Positions 1 through 8,623 of a stretch of 64,000 bases of DNA are shown piece by piece. The DNA lies in NCBI RefSeq assembly GCF_008001235.1, contig NZ_CP040751.1:3537501-3601500 (forward strand). Direction: 5' to 3'. Position numbers and translations under genes: made by a program. The notes under the pieces were generated by a model, which saw only the letters and a program-made list of their open reading frames with translations, did not search any database and was not told where the DNA came from. Source of the stretch: Salidesulfovibrio onnuriiensis (GTDB taxonomy: Bacteria > Desulfobacterota > Desulfovibrionia > Desulfovibrionales > Desulfovibrionaceae). How positions within the stretch are numbered: the stretch's first letter is position 1; each line of letters opens with the position of its first letter.

Positions 1-388
1 TGAGATCGGCGTCCGCCTCGGCATCCAGTCCCCGGGAAAAGAACTTGTAGTAGCGGACCGCCTCGCCCTCCTTGCTCACGTCGGCCGAAACATACTTCTC
101 GAAATCGTCGCCGCCCACCACCAGCCGCCCCTTGAACAGGGGATCGGACTTGGGCCACTGGAAGGATTCCAGGCTGTTCTTGAACAGATTGAGGGTGTTT
201 TCCAGCCGGATGGCCAGGGATTCGCCGGTCTTGTGGAATTTGGAATAAAGCTGGGCGTTCTGAAACTTGTCCTGCCACACAGAACCCTCGAAAGAGCCTT
301 GCAGGGCCCTTTGCAGGGTAAAGTGGAGACTGGCGGATTCGTTATCCGCAGTCCCCAGTGTCAGGACTGTCTTCAGGTCGTCGCTCAA
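1..388 (-). CDS. Hypothetical protein, truncated by the left window edge
   Basis: The reading frame starts with TTG at 388 (protein begins MSDDLKTVLTLG) after a GAGGAG ribosome site about 8 nt upstream, and runs off the window with no stop, so only about 129 residues are visible. It overlaps the 3' end of truA by 47 nt on the same strand, which suggests co-transcription. The visible part is soluble, has no signal peptide or membrane segment, and contains a helical stretch rich in Lys/Asn/Glu followed by a Gly-rich turn. I do not recognise the family. The non-ATG start is inferred from the ribosome site, because the ATG just upstream of it is followed at once by a stop. Confidence 0.6.
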   Translation of the reverse strand, partial: MSDDLKTVLTLGTADNESASLHFTLQRALQGSFEGSVWQDKFQNAQLYSKFHKTGESLAIRLENTLNLFKNSLESFQWPKSDPLFKGRLVVGGDDFEKYVSADVSKEGEAVRYYKFFSRGLDAEADADL

Positions 389-1151
389 GGCATTTCTCCT
401 CGGCCATGGCCGGATATTGGACGAACTCGAGGCACAGCCCCTGCGGGGGGGCCGTTGCCGGGGCGGCGGTTCTGTCCGCTTCGTCCAATATTGATCGGAT
501 GGTTTGTGGAGAAACTTTACCGCGCCCGGCCTCCACCAGGCAGCCCATGATGTTGCGGACCATCTGCTTGAGAAAGCCGTCCGCGGAAAAACGCCACACG
601 CTCTCGTGTTCGTTTATGCCCGGGCAGCGCTCCAGGCGGGTCATGGTGCGCACCGTGCTCTTGACCGGGGTTCCCGTGTTCTGGAAGGCCGCGAAATCAT
701 GCGTGCCCAGAAAGACCTCGGCGGCCCGCTCCATGAGCCCGAAATCCACGGGCCCACAGGCCCAGACCTGATTGCGCCGGTGGGGAAGAAGAAATTCGCG
801 GGTATGCCACAGGGTGTAGGCATATGTCTTGGAAACCGCCGAATAGCGGGAATGAAATTCGGCATCCGTCACATGGCAGGAAAGAACGGATACATCGTCG
901 GACAGCAAACTGTTCAGGGCCCGCCGCCAGGGAATGGTTGCCCGGGATTCGGGGACGTCGAAATGGCAGACCTGACAGAGGGCGTGCACCCCGCTGTCCG
1001 TGCGGCCCGAGCCGTGCACGCGCACGGGTTCGCCCACGATGCGGGCAATCGCCGTTTCCAGTTCGCCCTGCACGGTGCGCTCCCTGGCCTGGAGCTGCCA
1101 GCCGCAAAAGGCCGTGCCGTCGTAGGCCAGGGTCAGGCGAATGCGGGGCAC
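342..1151 (-). CDS. truA: tRNA pseudouridine synthase A
   Basis: TruA isomerises uridines 38-40 in the tRNA anticodon arm to pseudouridine. The 269-residue protein opens with the family N-terminus IRLTLAYDGTAFCGWQ, carries the catalytic-Asp motif GSGRTDSGVHAL, and has later family blocks such as HDFAAFQ and FLKQMVRNIMG. Its length is normal for bacterial TruA. The C-terminus runs about 45 nt into the next gene downstream on the same strand. The motE-like gene ends 3 nt upstream, so truA is probably the distal part of a fliJ-motE-truA transcript. The identification is secure from the motifs. Confidence 0.96.
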   Translation of the reverse strand: MPRIRLTLAYDGTAFCGWQLQARERTVQGELETAIARIVGEPVRVHGSGRTDSGVHALCQVCHFDVPESRATIPWRRALNSLLSDDVSVLSCHVTDAEFHSRYSAVSKTYAYTLWHTREFLLPHRRNQVWACGPVDFGLMERAAEVFLGTHDFAAFQNTGTPVKSTVRTMTRLERCPGINEHESVWRFSADGFLKQMVRNIMGCLVEAGRGKVSPQTIRSILDEADRTAAPATAPPQGLCLEFVQYPAMAEEKCLERRPEDSPDTGDCG

Positions 1152-1154
1152 GGG

Positions 1155-1802
1155 CTATTGTTCCTCGAAAGGAACCTGGAGACGGGTGAGCGCCTCAGAG
1201 AACTGGGCGGCCTTCTTGGCCTCCACAAAGGTCAGAATCTCGCCCGCAGTGCGGCCGCGCATGCCCGACAAAACCTTGACGGCCAGGTCCTGGTCCATGC
1301 TTTCCAGAATCTTTGCGGCCTGCTTGGCCTTGGTGCTGGAAAGCATATCCACCAGCTGCTTGACCTTCTTGTCCTTGGTGGCCTTGGCCTCCTCGAGCAT
1401 GTTCTTGATCTCGTCGCGCAGCTTGGTCAGCCGTTTGGTCTCGGCCTCCACAAAGGCCTTGAGTTCCTCGTTGTTGCGGCGCTCGATGGCGATCTGCTCC
1501 TGCAGCTTCTTGAGCGCCTTCCAGTCGTCGGGCAGGTCCTCGGCCCCGGCGGGCTTGGCCGGGGCGGGAGCGGCCTGGGCCTGATTCGCATCGGACTGCC
1601 CGGCCGCGGCGTCCTTTTGGGCCGGTTTTTCGGCCTGGGCCATGGCCTCGGTGGGGGAAGCCAGTTCAATGGCGGACTGGGGAAGCACGGCCTCGGCCAC
1701 CTCGAGCGTCACGGAATCGACACTCAGCATGCCGAACACGGCAAGCTTCAGCAGGGCCAGAAAGATCAGACTCAGCAGAACCCTAGATATCCTTACGTTC
1801 AT
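1155..1802 (-). CDS. MotE-like flagellar motor chaperone (MgtE N-domain-like, coiled coil)
   Basis: This 215-residue protein has one N-terminal membrane segment (about residues 8-26), an Ala/Pro/Gln-rich linker, a charged coiled coil (about 95-150), and a C-terminal helical block (VKQLVDMLSSTKAKQAAKI to the end) resembling the MgtE/FliG-like N-domain found in MotE proteins. MotE of Epsilonproteobacteria helps the stator protein MotB; a stator role here is inferred from architecture and from the position next to fliJ. I chose the start MNVRISRVL at 1802, which overlaps fliJ by 20 nt; the frame stays open further upstream but only as antisense-like residues inside fliJ. Confidence 0.75.
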   Translation of the reverse strand: MNVRISRVLLSLIFLALLKLAVFGMLSVDSVTLEVAEAVLPQSAIELASPTEAMAQAEKPAQKDAAAGQSDANQAQAAPAPAKPAGAEDLPDDWKALKKLQEQIAIERRNNEELKAFVEAETKRLTKLRDEIKNMLEEAKATKDKKVKQLVDMLSSTKAKQAAKILESMDQDLAVKVLSGMRGRTAGEILTFVEAKKAAQFSEALTRLQVPFEEQ

Positions 1803-2220
1803 ACCGAATCGTTGCCATTTCGTCGTTTTCTTTCTGTTCCCGGAGGTTTTCCTCTGCATAGTGCTTCCTTGCCTGATTTTCCTTGAGCTTTTCCAACAGC
1901 TTCCGATCCCTGGAACGCCGAACCGCTTCCTCACGAACCTTATGCAACATCAAGGCCAACTCCCGCAAGCGGACCCGCGCTGCGGCCAGGTCCGTTTCCA
2001 GGGCGTTCCGGTACTGCCGCCAGAGCCACATGTCGCCGGGCGACTTGGTGGCCTCCAGCTGCTTGGCCTTATGGGCCTCGAACCGTGCGGCGATGTCCTG
2101 CACCAGGGCTTCCTGCTCGTCATGGGCGGCCTTGGCCCTGGACAGGGCCGCCTTGGCCTGGTCCTCCAGCTGGCCCCGGTAGTCCAGGACCTTTTCGAGC
2201 TTGAAGCGAAACGGTTTCAT
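1783..2220 (-). CDS. fliJ: Flagellar export protein FliJ
   Basis: A 145-residue, almost wholly alpha-helical charged protein starting MKPFRFKLEKVLDYRG, the usual FliJ N-terminus. FliJ is the coiled-coil stalk of the flagellar type III export ATPase (with FliI and FliH). Its length and heptad-rich composition fit the family. It overlaps the downstream motE-like gene by 20 nt. The rest of the flagellar export genes are not in this window, so this is either a small satellite operon or the end of one. Confidence 0.85.
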   Translation of the reverse strand: MKPFRFKLEKVLDYRGQLEDQAKAALSRAKAAHDEQEALVQDIAARFEAHKAKQLEATKSPGDMWLWRQYRNALETDLAAARVRLRELALMLHKVREEAVRRSRDRKLLEKLKENQARKHYAEENLREQKENDEMATIRYERKDI

Positions 2221-2230
2221 CTGAACTCAA

Positions 2231-2401
2231 CTACCCGTTATGGTTAACCTTGCCGGCCATCCCACAGTACCCCTTGGACCTGGACTCGTCGGTCCAGCGC
2301 CACATCATGCACTGGGTCACCAGACAGGTCTTCATCTTGTCGTCGCTGGTCTTGAGCATGGGACAGAATTTGAACTTGGCTTCGTTTTCCTTAAGAATCA
2401 T
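2231..2401 (-). CDS. Small Cys-rich conserved protein
   Basis: A 56-residue protein beginning MILKENEAKFKFCPML. The ATG at 2401 has a strong GGGAGG site 5 nt upstream, which decides the start. It holds four Cys in CPML, CLVTQC and GYCG contexts plus a Trp-rich MWRW patch, which suggests a small metal-binding or disulfide-stabilised fold. It lies 10 nt upstream of fliJ on the same strand. I recognise it only as the type of small protein seen in Desulfovibrio genomes and cannot assign a function. Confidence 0.7.
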   Translation of the reverse strand: MILKENEAKFKFCPMLKTSDDKMKTCLVTQCMMWRWTDESRSKGYCGMAGKVNHNG

Positions 2402-2425
2402 ACACCCTCCCGGAGCGTGAATATG

Positions 2426-2455
2426 AAAAAGGGCACGCCGAAATCCGACGCGCCC
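2426..2455 (-). terminator. Rho-independent terminator
   Basis: On the minus strand a 10-bp stem (arm 2446-2455, arm 2431-2440, loop GATTT, with G-T wobbles) is followed by TTTTT. It begins 27 nt past the stop of the exported protein gene, so it separates that gene from the small Cys-rich/fliJ unit. Confidence 0.8.
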
Positions 2456-2482
2456 TGATTGTAGCAATATCCGGGCCTGTGT

Positions 2483-3775
2483 CTAGCCGCCCTGTTGCAC
2501 GGATTCTGCGGCGGCCTTTTCGGTCGCCCCCACGTCGCACTGCTCGGACTTGGGTTCTCCTCCGTCCGGGCCGCACATGTCCACATAGGTATCCATGCCC
2601 AGCAGGCACTTGAGCTTCTGGAGCACGAGCACGCCGATGCGCTGCTCCCTGTCCAGAACCTTGGCATAGCCGCCGTCGGCCAGCACGGCCTGGAATTCGG
2701 ACTTGTCCAGGGGCTCGGCGTCCTTGTTCAGGGTCTCGAAGGTGCGGGCATAGGAACGCACCTTTTCATCGATGACCGCGTCGGGCAACGCGCGGATGTC
2801 GCGAATCATGCCCGCCAGCTCCTCGCTGGGCGGCAGGGCGTCGGATTCCAGCACCTTCTTGAAGCTTTCCGCAAAGCGCAGACTCCCTTCCAGAATGTGC
2901 TTGCGCTTGACCACGTTGAGCCCGGTCCATCCGGCCTTGAGCCACTTGAAAAGCACGTCGCGGGTGAAATGCTCTTCCTTTTCCACGAAGACCTGCACCG
3001 AATAGGATGCATACATGTAGGTGTCCATCCAGCTGATGAGCCCCTTGTCCAGGCCTTCGATGCCGGAGTAGAAATAGACCCAGTTCTGGTCGTCGAGGAT
3101 CGCGCCCTTGCGTCCCACGTCGGATTCGCCGTCCTGGTCAGTGACCGAAATGAGCACGTTCTTGCCGTTGTGCTTCATGAGCACCACCAGCCGGAACATG
3201 TCGTAGAAATAATAGGCCCCGGCAAAGGAATCGGGCGTATTGCTTTCGAATTCCTTTCCCCAGAGCACCACGGGCTTGTCCAGATCGTCCAGGCGATCCC
3301 ACAGGCCGCGCTCCTGCTTGAGGATGTCGCTGCCCTCTTTCCAGCCGCTCAGACGCAGCACGCTGGGCACGATGACATAGTTGGGGATGTCCGGATTGTA
3401 GAGGTATTCCAGCACGCGCCTGAGTCCCACGTCGAGGTCCATGCGCATGACCGTCCCCCGGCCTTCCCGGCGTTTGGGCTCAAAGTCCTTGGGATCAGCG
3501 TCGCAGTTGTCCACGAAATCGATGATCGGCGCCACGGCAGCGGGATCAAAGGAGCCACCGGGATTGCGGACCAGCCCGAAAAGATGGGCGAAACCGGCCT
3601 CGATCTCATCGGAAAGCGGCGTGGACTCCTTGTTGAGCTTCACCTCGCGGGGTTCGGCGAACGCCGCCTCCGGCAGGGCCAGGGCAAACAGACACACAAA
3701 AAGCAACATCCCGAACCCGAGGGGGAGCCGGGAGTAAAGAGGGCTGGAAAGGCCAGCCTGGTTCTTCATATTCAT
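2483..3775 (-). CDS. Exported protein of unknown function
   Basis: A 430-residue protein with a clear Sec signal peptide (hydrophobic core about residues 20-40, likely cleavage after EAAFA). The mature part is a mixed alpha/beta globular domain with two Cys pairs (FVDNCDAD, and CLLG...DMCG near the C-terminus). No repeats, membrane segments or catalytic motif are recognised. The ATG at 3775 follows AAGGATATTAG at good spacing. It is monocistronic, with a terminator just downstream. It probably acts in the periplasm; no function is proposed. Confidence 0.8.
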   Translation of the reverse strand: MNMKNQAGLSSPLYSRLPLGFGMLLFVCLFALALPEAAFAEPREVKLNKESTPLSDEIEAGFAHLFGLVRNPGGSFDPAAVAPIIDFVDNCDADPKDFEPKRREGRGTVMRMDLDVGLRRVLEYLYNPDIPNYVIVPSVLRLSGWKEGSDILKQERGLWDRLDDLDKPVVLWGKEFESNTPDSFAGAYYFYDMFRLVVLMKHNGKNVLISVTDQDGESDVGRKGAILDDQNWVYFYSGIEGLDKGLISWMDTYMYASYSVQVFVEKEEHFTRDVLFKWLKAGWTGLNVVKRKHILEGSLRFAESFKKVLESDALPPSEELAGMIRDIRALPDAVIDEKVRSYARTFETLNKDAEPLDKSEFQAVLADGGYAKVLDREQRIGVLVLQKLKCLLGMDTYVDMCGPDGGEPKSEQCDVGATEKAAAESVQQGG

Positions 3776-3975
3776 CTAATATCCTTGCTCTTCAGAGCGT
3801 TCAACACACGGAAAGCATGCTTTTTTCAAGAATAGGCATGTTCCTTACCCTTGGCAAGCGGCCAATGGCAAGGCTTTTCGGGCCAAAACCGGGCATTTCG
3901 TCGACGCCCCGAATATAGTCCCCTTTATCAGTCGGTTCCATACGGCAAATGGTGACGGGAAAACATCTGGAAGGA

Positions 3976-5139
3976 TTATTTTTTACGGAACTCCAGCAGT
4001 TCGGCTCGGGTCAGGGCCGATGCGCCAAATTTCTCCCGTATGGCGTCCACGGCCCGATCCAGCTTGCTGTTTTCCGGCTTTGCTGGCTGCTCGAAAAGGG
4101 ACATCTGCCGGGGCTTGTCGCCGAAGTTGGAAACCCCCACGCCGATGAGCCGGACCGGCCTTGGCAGGTCCACCTCCTCCAGAAGTTCCACGGCAAGGTC
4201 GAAAATCGCGGCCGTATTGTCCGTGGGGCTTTCCAGGCTGTGGCTTCGGGTGATCTGCCTGAAATCCGAAAACTTGACCTTGAGGGTCACGGTGCGCCCC
4301 TTGTAGCCGTGCCGCCGCAGGTCCGCGCCCACCCGCTCGGACTGGGCCAGCAGCCACTTGCGCAGCAGGGAACGGTCCCCGGTGTCTTCATGGAACGTGT
4401 TTTCCGCGCTGCACGACTTGGCCGCGCCCACCGGCTCCACCGGGTTGGGATCGATGCCCCGGGCCCGGTCATGCAGAATGCCGCCCGACTTGCCCAGCCG
4501 GCCTTCCCAGTAAACCCGGTCATGGCGCAGCAAGTCGCCCGCCCGGTACACCCCGAACCGTTTCAGTCCCTCCCGCATCTTCTTGCCTACGCCCGGGATC
4601 TTGCCCACGGGAAGTTCGCGCAGGAACGAATGCACCTCATGGGGATGGATGATGCTCAGGCCGTCGGGCTTGTCCAGGTCCGAGGCGATCTTGGCCAGAA
4701 AACGGATGGGGGCGGCGCCTACCGAGCAGGTCAGCCCGGTTTCGGCCCTGACGCGCTCCTTGATCATGCGGCCTATGGCCTCGATGGGGCCAAAGAGCCG
4801 CTCCAGACCAGTGGCGTCCAGATAGGCCTCGTCCACACTGGCCTGCTCCACCACGGGCGAAAACTCGTGCAGCACGGCCATGACCTTTCCGGAAAGCTCC
4901 TTGTAACGGCCCATGCGGCCCGGCACCAGGATCAGCTCCGGGCAGAGCTGGCGGGCCTTGACCACGCTGAGGGCCGAGCGCACGCCGAACCTGCGCGCCT
5001 CGTAGGAGGCCGCCGAGCACACACCCCGGTCGCTGGATCCGCCCACGGCCACGGGCTTGCCGCGCAGCTCGGGGTTGTCCAGCTGCTCCACGGACGCAAA
5101 AAACGCGTCCATGTCGATATGCATGATCCATGTCTGCAA
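3976..5139 (-). CDS. dinB: DNA polymerase IV (Y-family translesion polymerase)
   Basis: DinB copies past damaged template bases. The 387-residue protein has the Y-family catalytic blocks HIDMDAFFASVEQ (metal-binding Asp) and ASVDEAYLDATG (Asp-Glu), the helix-hairpin-helix IPGVGKKMREGLKRFG, and the little-finger region. It ends ALTRAELLEFRKK; a typical clamp-binding peptide is instead seen as QMSLFEQ some 40 residues earlier. The start looks like TTG at 5139, because GGAGG lies 7 nt before it; the first internal ATG (MHIDMD, 5124) would be 22 nt from that site. I see no clear LexA box upstream. Confidence 0.95.
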   Translation of the reverse strand: MQTWIMHIDMDAFFASVEQLDNPELRGKPVAVGGSSDRGVCSAASYEARRFGVRSALSVVKARQLCPELILVPGRMGRYKELSGKVMAVLHEFSPVVEQASVDEAYLDATGLERLFGPIEAIGRMIKERVRAETGLTCSVGAAPIRFLAKIASDLDKPDGLSIIHPHEVHSFLRELPVGKIPGVGKKMREGLKRFGVYRAGDLLRHDRVYWEGRLGKSGGILHDRARGIDPNPVEPVGAAKSCSAENTFHEDTGDRSLLRKWLLAQSERVGADLRRHGYKGRTVTLKVKFSDFRQITRSHSLESPTDNTAAIFDLAVELLEEVDLPRPVRLIGVGVSNFGDKPRQMSLFEQPAKPENSKLDRAVDAIREKFGASALTRAELLEFRKK

Positions 5140-5275
5140 GGGAATGCCTCCGGCGGCTTGAAAAACTCCAAAACGTTTTGCCCATCGCTTTGCGACGATT
5201 GTTTATCATAATAAAACAGCGAACCGGCATCAAGCTGATTCGCTGTCATTCATTTCCCGCCCGAAGAATCCTGGA

Positions 5276-5659
5276 TCAGGATTTTATGCGTCCACGTGAG
5301 TCATACGTTGCCGACCGTAAAAGGAAAAAAAGAACGAACCATGCAGCAAGGCCAGCTATCCCGTTTACCAGAGCCAAAAGGCACACCAGGCCAAATCCAG
5401 CCACCGACAAGACAAACCTGACGCTACGGCTGAAAAGCGAATCTGCCTCCAGAATCGGGGAGGGACGCCACACGATGACCCGGAACAGGGCATAGACGAC
5501 AAAGGCCAAGGCAACGATATCCCCGCCGAAAACAAAAATGAAGGACATGTGTTCGGAATGTTCTATTGAAATTCCCGTGAACAGCCACAGGACCGCCAAA
5601 AGCTTAAAGGCCACAAACACTACAAAATATTTCCAATGTCTTTCCATCATTCCCCACAT
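5276..5659 (-). CDS. Small integral membrane protein, unknown
   Basis: A protein of about 127 residues with three or four hydrophobic helices (YFVVFVAFKLLAVLWLF, FIFVFGGDIVALAFVVYALF, VRFVLSVAGFGLVCLLALV, and a following Ala/Leu segment), ending in a basic tail SRGRIKS. The start is uncertain: ATG at 5659 or 5650 both fit, and the only purine-rich site (GTGGGGA) favours the later one. Base composition is slightly lower in GC than its neighbours. Family not recognised. Confidence 0.6.
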   Translation of the reverse strand: MWGMMERHWKYFVVFVAFKLLAVLWLFTGISIEHSEHMSFIFVFGGDIVALAFVVYALFRVIVWRPSPILEADSLFSRSVRFVLSVAGFGLVCLLALVNGIAGLAAWFVLFFLLRSATYDSRGRIKS

Positions 5660-5736
5660 TGACAGGATCAACGTTTCACCAGACAGCCAAAGGCGTAGTC
5701 CAGCAAGACTCTTCAAAGGCGATCAAGGAAAAGCCC

Positions 5737-6357
5737 TTAACGGCTCCCCCACTGCTTTCCGAAAACCCAGAACAGGATCAGGGAAAAGACCGCACCCAGT
5801 GTGTCGGCCAGCATGTCCTTCTGGGCGTCCCAGATGTCGCCCTGGGAGCCGAGGAACTCGATGCCCGCGTTGCCGCCCTCCAGGACCGCGTACTGCCATT
5901 CGATGATCTCGTAGGCCGCGGCAACGGCCATGATGAAGAAAAGCCCGAAAAGCGTGGTCACCACGGGGCCAGCCCATTTGCGGCGCGTGAACAGTTCGGC
6001 CAGGGCATAGGCGTAGAAGCCCACGGAAAAATGGCCGATGCGGTCAAAGTGGTTGCGCTGCGAGCCCAGCAGGTCGTTGAACCAGTCGAACGGCACGTTG
6101 GCAAAGGTGTAGTGCCCGCCGATGGTGTGCCAGACCAGCCAGAAACCCATGAGCAGGTAGGAGGCGGTGGAAAACCGAAAGCGCCTGTAAGTTGCGGCCA
6201 GCAGCAGGAACACGCCCGCCACGGGCACCACCTCGGCGATCCAGACCGCCCGGGAAACCGGGCTGATGCCCATGCAGATGAAAAAAACCACAAAGGCTGC
6301 GGCAAGAATATGGGGCGTACGGCCCACAGGCCGCGCGGGAGTCAAAACGTCTTCCAT
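5737..6357 (-). CDS. DUF2238 (YjdF-like) inner membrane protein
   Basis: A 206-residue polytopic membrane protein with about six helices. It carries the DUF2238 signatures HTIGGHYTFANVPF, NHFDRIGHFSVGF, AAYEIIEWQYA and GDIWDAQKDMLADTLGA, so conserved His, Asp and Glu residues sit near membrane ends, as in the YjdF family. The biochemical role of the family is unknown. Start at 6357 is supported by CGGAGATTTC before the ATG. It follows cbiA by 28 nt on the same strand; a functional link is not evident. Confidence 0.88.
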   Translation of the reverse strand: MEDVLTPARPVGRTPHILAAAFVVFFICMGISPVSRAVWIAEVVPVAGVFLLLAATYRRFRFSTASYLLMGFWLVWHTIGGHYTFANVPFDWFNDLLGSQRNHFDRIGHFSVGFYAYALAELFTRRKWAGPVVTTLFGLFFIMAVAAAYEIIEWQYAVLEGGNAGIEFLGSQGDIWDAQKDMLADTLGAVFSLILFWVFGKQWGSR

Positions 6358-6385
6358 GAAATCTCCGTATGAGGAATGGGTTCAA

Positions 6386-7750
6386 TTACCGCCTGCGGGC
6401 CAGGCCGACCATGGACTGCGGAATGTTGGAACTTCCGAAGTGCAGGTGCACGTAGGACCCCAGGGTGTTGCCGATCAGAAATCCTTCGGCCTGTTCGCGC
6501 GGGCCCTTGCGGTCGCGCAGGGCATAGATGGACGGCATGGATTCGGGAACGATGCCGTCCTCGATGCCCGAATAATGAAATTCGTGCCCACGGGCAAGGG
6601 TGCCGGCAGGCCCCAGCAGGGAATCTGCCAGGGTCTCCACCTCCCGGTAGCCCAGGGCCCGGAAACGCTGTTCCATGGAAGCGCGCACCGGAAAGATACC
6701 GGTCATGGCGAATCTTCCCTGCTCGCGGCTGATGATGTCGTTCATGAGGTACATGAACCCGCCGCACTCCGCGTATATGGGACGGCCGCTCTCGTGAAAG
6801 GCGCGCACCTGCTTCTTCATCCTGGTGTTCTGGCTCAACTCGAAGGCGTACAGCTCGGGATAGCCGCCCCCGAAATACAGGGCGTCCAGGTCGTCCGGAA
6901 GCTTCCGGTCCCGCATGGGGGAAAATTCCACCAGCTCGGCGCCGGACTGGCGCAACAGGCGCAGGTTCTCGGCGTAGTAAAAACAGAAGGCCCTGTCGCG
7001 GGCAATGCCCAGGCGCACGCTCGGGGCGGGAAAGGGAGCATCCGTGGGCGGCGCAATCTCCACCTCGGGGATGGCGGCGCAGAACCGTTCCAGGTCCAGG
7101 CAGGACTCGATCCAGTCGGCCAGAAGCTCGTACCGGTCCTCGTCCTCCTGCTCCTCGGCCGTGTGCAGCCCGAGATGACGCGAAGGCAGGCCTATGCCCT
7201 CCTCCCGCCGAAGACAGCCCAGCACCGGGATATCCGGCAGGAGGCTCATGGCGTCGCGCAGCAGGCCCGCATGGGACTCGCTGCCCACCCGGTTGAAGAT
7301 CACCCCGGCGAACTTCACGTCCGGGTCGAACCCGGCGTATCCGCCCACCAATGCGGCTGCGGAGCGGGCCATTGCCCGGGCGTCCACCACCAGGACCACG
7401 GGCAGCCCAAGCTGCTTGGCCATGTGGGCGGTGCTGCCCTCCTCGCGCGTGCCCGAATACCCGTCGTGCAGGCCCATGACGCCCTCGACCAGGGCCAGGT
7501 CCGCCCCACGGGCCTCGCGGTGAAATATGTCCCGATTGATGCCGTGCGAAAGCATCCAGCCGTCCAGATTGTGGCTGATACGGCCGCAGGCAAGACCGTG
7601 ATGGCCGGGATCGATGAAATCCGGGCCGCACTTGTAGGGTTGCACCGTGCGCCCCAAGCGGGTCAGGGCCCTCATGAGCCCCAGGGAGACCGAGGTCTTG
7701 CCGCACCCGCTGTGCGTACCGGCAATGACGCAAGCCCGAACCGTGTTCAT
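6386..7750 (-). CDS. cbiA: Cobyrinate a,c-diamide synthase
   Basis: CbiA amidates the a and c side chains of cobyrinate (anaerobic cobalamin pathway) using ATP and glutamine. The 454-residue protein has the N-terminal P-loop GTHSGCGKTSVSLGLM, the DHGxxC-type region GPDFIDPGHHGLA, and a C-terminal class I glutamine amidotransferase-like domain with nucleophile motif YAECGGFMYL. Length matches the family. Anaerobic corrinoid use is expected in a sulfate reducer. The gene starts 3 nt after the TPR gene ends, so the two are co-transcribed; other cob/cbi genes are not in the window. Confidence 0.95.
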   Translation of the reverse strand: MNTVRACVIAGTHSGCGKTSVSLGLMRALTRLGRTVQPYKCGPDFIDPGHHGLACGRISHNLDGWMLSHGINRDIFHREARGADLALVEGVMGLHDGYSGTREEGSTAHMAKQLGLPVVLVVDARAMARSAAALVGGYAGFDPDVKFAGVIFNRVGSESHAGLLRDAMSLLPDIPVLGCLRREEGIGLPSRHLGLHTAEEQEDEDRYELLADWIESCLDLERFCAAIPEVEIAPPTDAPFPAPSVRLGIARDRAFCFYYAENLRLLRQSGAELVEFSPMRDRKLPDDLDALYFGGGYPELYAFELSQNTRMKKQVRAFHESGRPIYAECGGFMYLMNDIISREQGRFAMTGIFPVRASMEQRFRALGYREVETLADSLLGPAGTLARGHEFHYSGIEDGIVPESMPSIYALRDRKGPREQAEGFLIGNTLGSYVHLHFGSSNIPQSMVGLARRR

Positions 7751-7753
7751 GAA

Positions 7754-8512
7754 TCAGCCCTTGGGTTTGAGCAGTCCTTTCTTTTTGAGGAAGGCCAGCA
7801 CCTTGAGCCCTTCCTGATGGTCGGGCCTGAGTTTCAGGCACTGGGCCAGGGCCTTGCGGGTGGAGTCGTAATCCTGGCGCTCCAGCTGGGCGCGGGCCAG
7901 GTTGTAATACAGGTTCTCGTCGTCCTGGGTCAGTTCCAGGGCGCGGTTGTAGTATTCCACGGCCTCGTTGTACATCTTGTTCTTGCGCAGCTGGATGCCG
8001 TATTCGTTGAACAGATGCTTGTGCTCGTCGCCAAAGGCGGCCTCGATCTCCAGCACCCGCTCGAAGACCTCCTGGGCCTTCTCGGTTTCCCCCCGGGCCA
8101 TGTAGCAGATGCCCACCCCGAAGTTGGCGCGCACGTTCTGCTCGTCCAGGGAAAGGGCCTTGTTGTACTCGTACTCAGCGGTGAAGGTCTCGCCACGCTT
8201 GCGGAACTTGTCGCCTCGGGCCACGGCCTTCTGGATCTCCCGCAGCTTCTTCATGACCTGATTATAGCGGGAGGGATCGGGCAGGTAGTCGTTGAGCAAT
8301 TCTTCCTTGGAAATCTCGACCTTGAAACCGGCGGGGACATTGTCCGCGCCCAATCCCTGGATCTGGATCGTGTCCGCGGAAATCTGCTTGGCGTAATAGT
8401 ACGCCTGCTGCTTGACACGGCGGGCCGTGGTCCCCGTGCCTATCTTCACGGTTTTTTCTATGGAAAAGACGCCCTCGATCAGATCTTCGGCGCCGACTTC
8501 AGGTTCGGTCAT
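7754..8512 (-). CDS. TPR-repeat protein
   Basis: A 252-residue soluble protein. The N-terminal third (about 1-90) contains the phrase ARRVKQQAYYYAKQ and is unlike a TPR; residues about 100-235 make three to four tetratricopeptide repeats (AEYEYNKALSLDEQNVRAN, AQEVFERVLEIEAAFG, AVEYYNRALELTQDDENLY, and STRKALAQCLKLRPDH). TPRs act as protein-docking scaffolds. Two ATGs lie in tandem; the second (8512) has the better 6-nt spacing to GGAG. It lies just upstream of cbiA, but TPR proteins of this kind are widespread and no specific partner can be named. Confidence 0.85.
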   Translation of the reverse strand: MTEPEVGAEDLIEGVFSIEKTVKIGTGTTARRVKQQAYYYAKQISADTIQIQGLGADNVPAGFKVEISKEELLNDYLPDPSRYNQVMKKLREIQKAVARGDKFRKRGETFTAEYEYNKALSLDEQNVRANFGVGICYMARGETEKAQEVFERVLEIEAAFGDEHKHLFNEYGIQLRKNKMYNEAVEYYNRALELTQDDENLYYNLARAQLERQDYDSTRKALAQCLKLRPDHQEGLKVLAFLKKKGLLKPKG

Positions 8513-8623
8513 CATCTGCTCCGGAATGGAATTGGTTCAGCACGCCACATTGAAAGCATATACCGGATGCGTCCGGATGAGAAGAGCCGAAATGGCCCGA
8601 TGCTCCCCGGAAAGAGGCGCGGA

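Noticed and set aside
504..1886. A 460-codon plus-strand frame
   Set aside because: Lies opposite truA and the motE-like gene; no recognisable domain.
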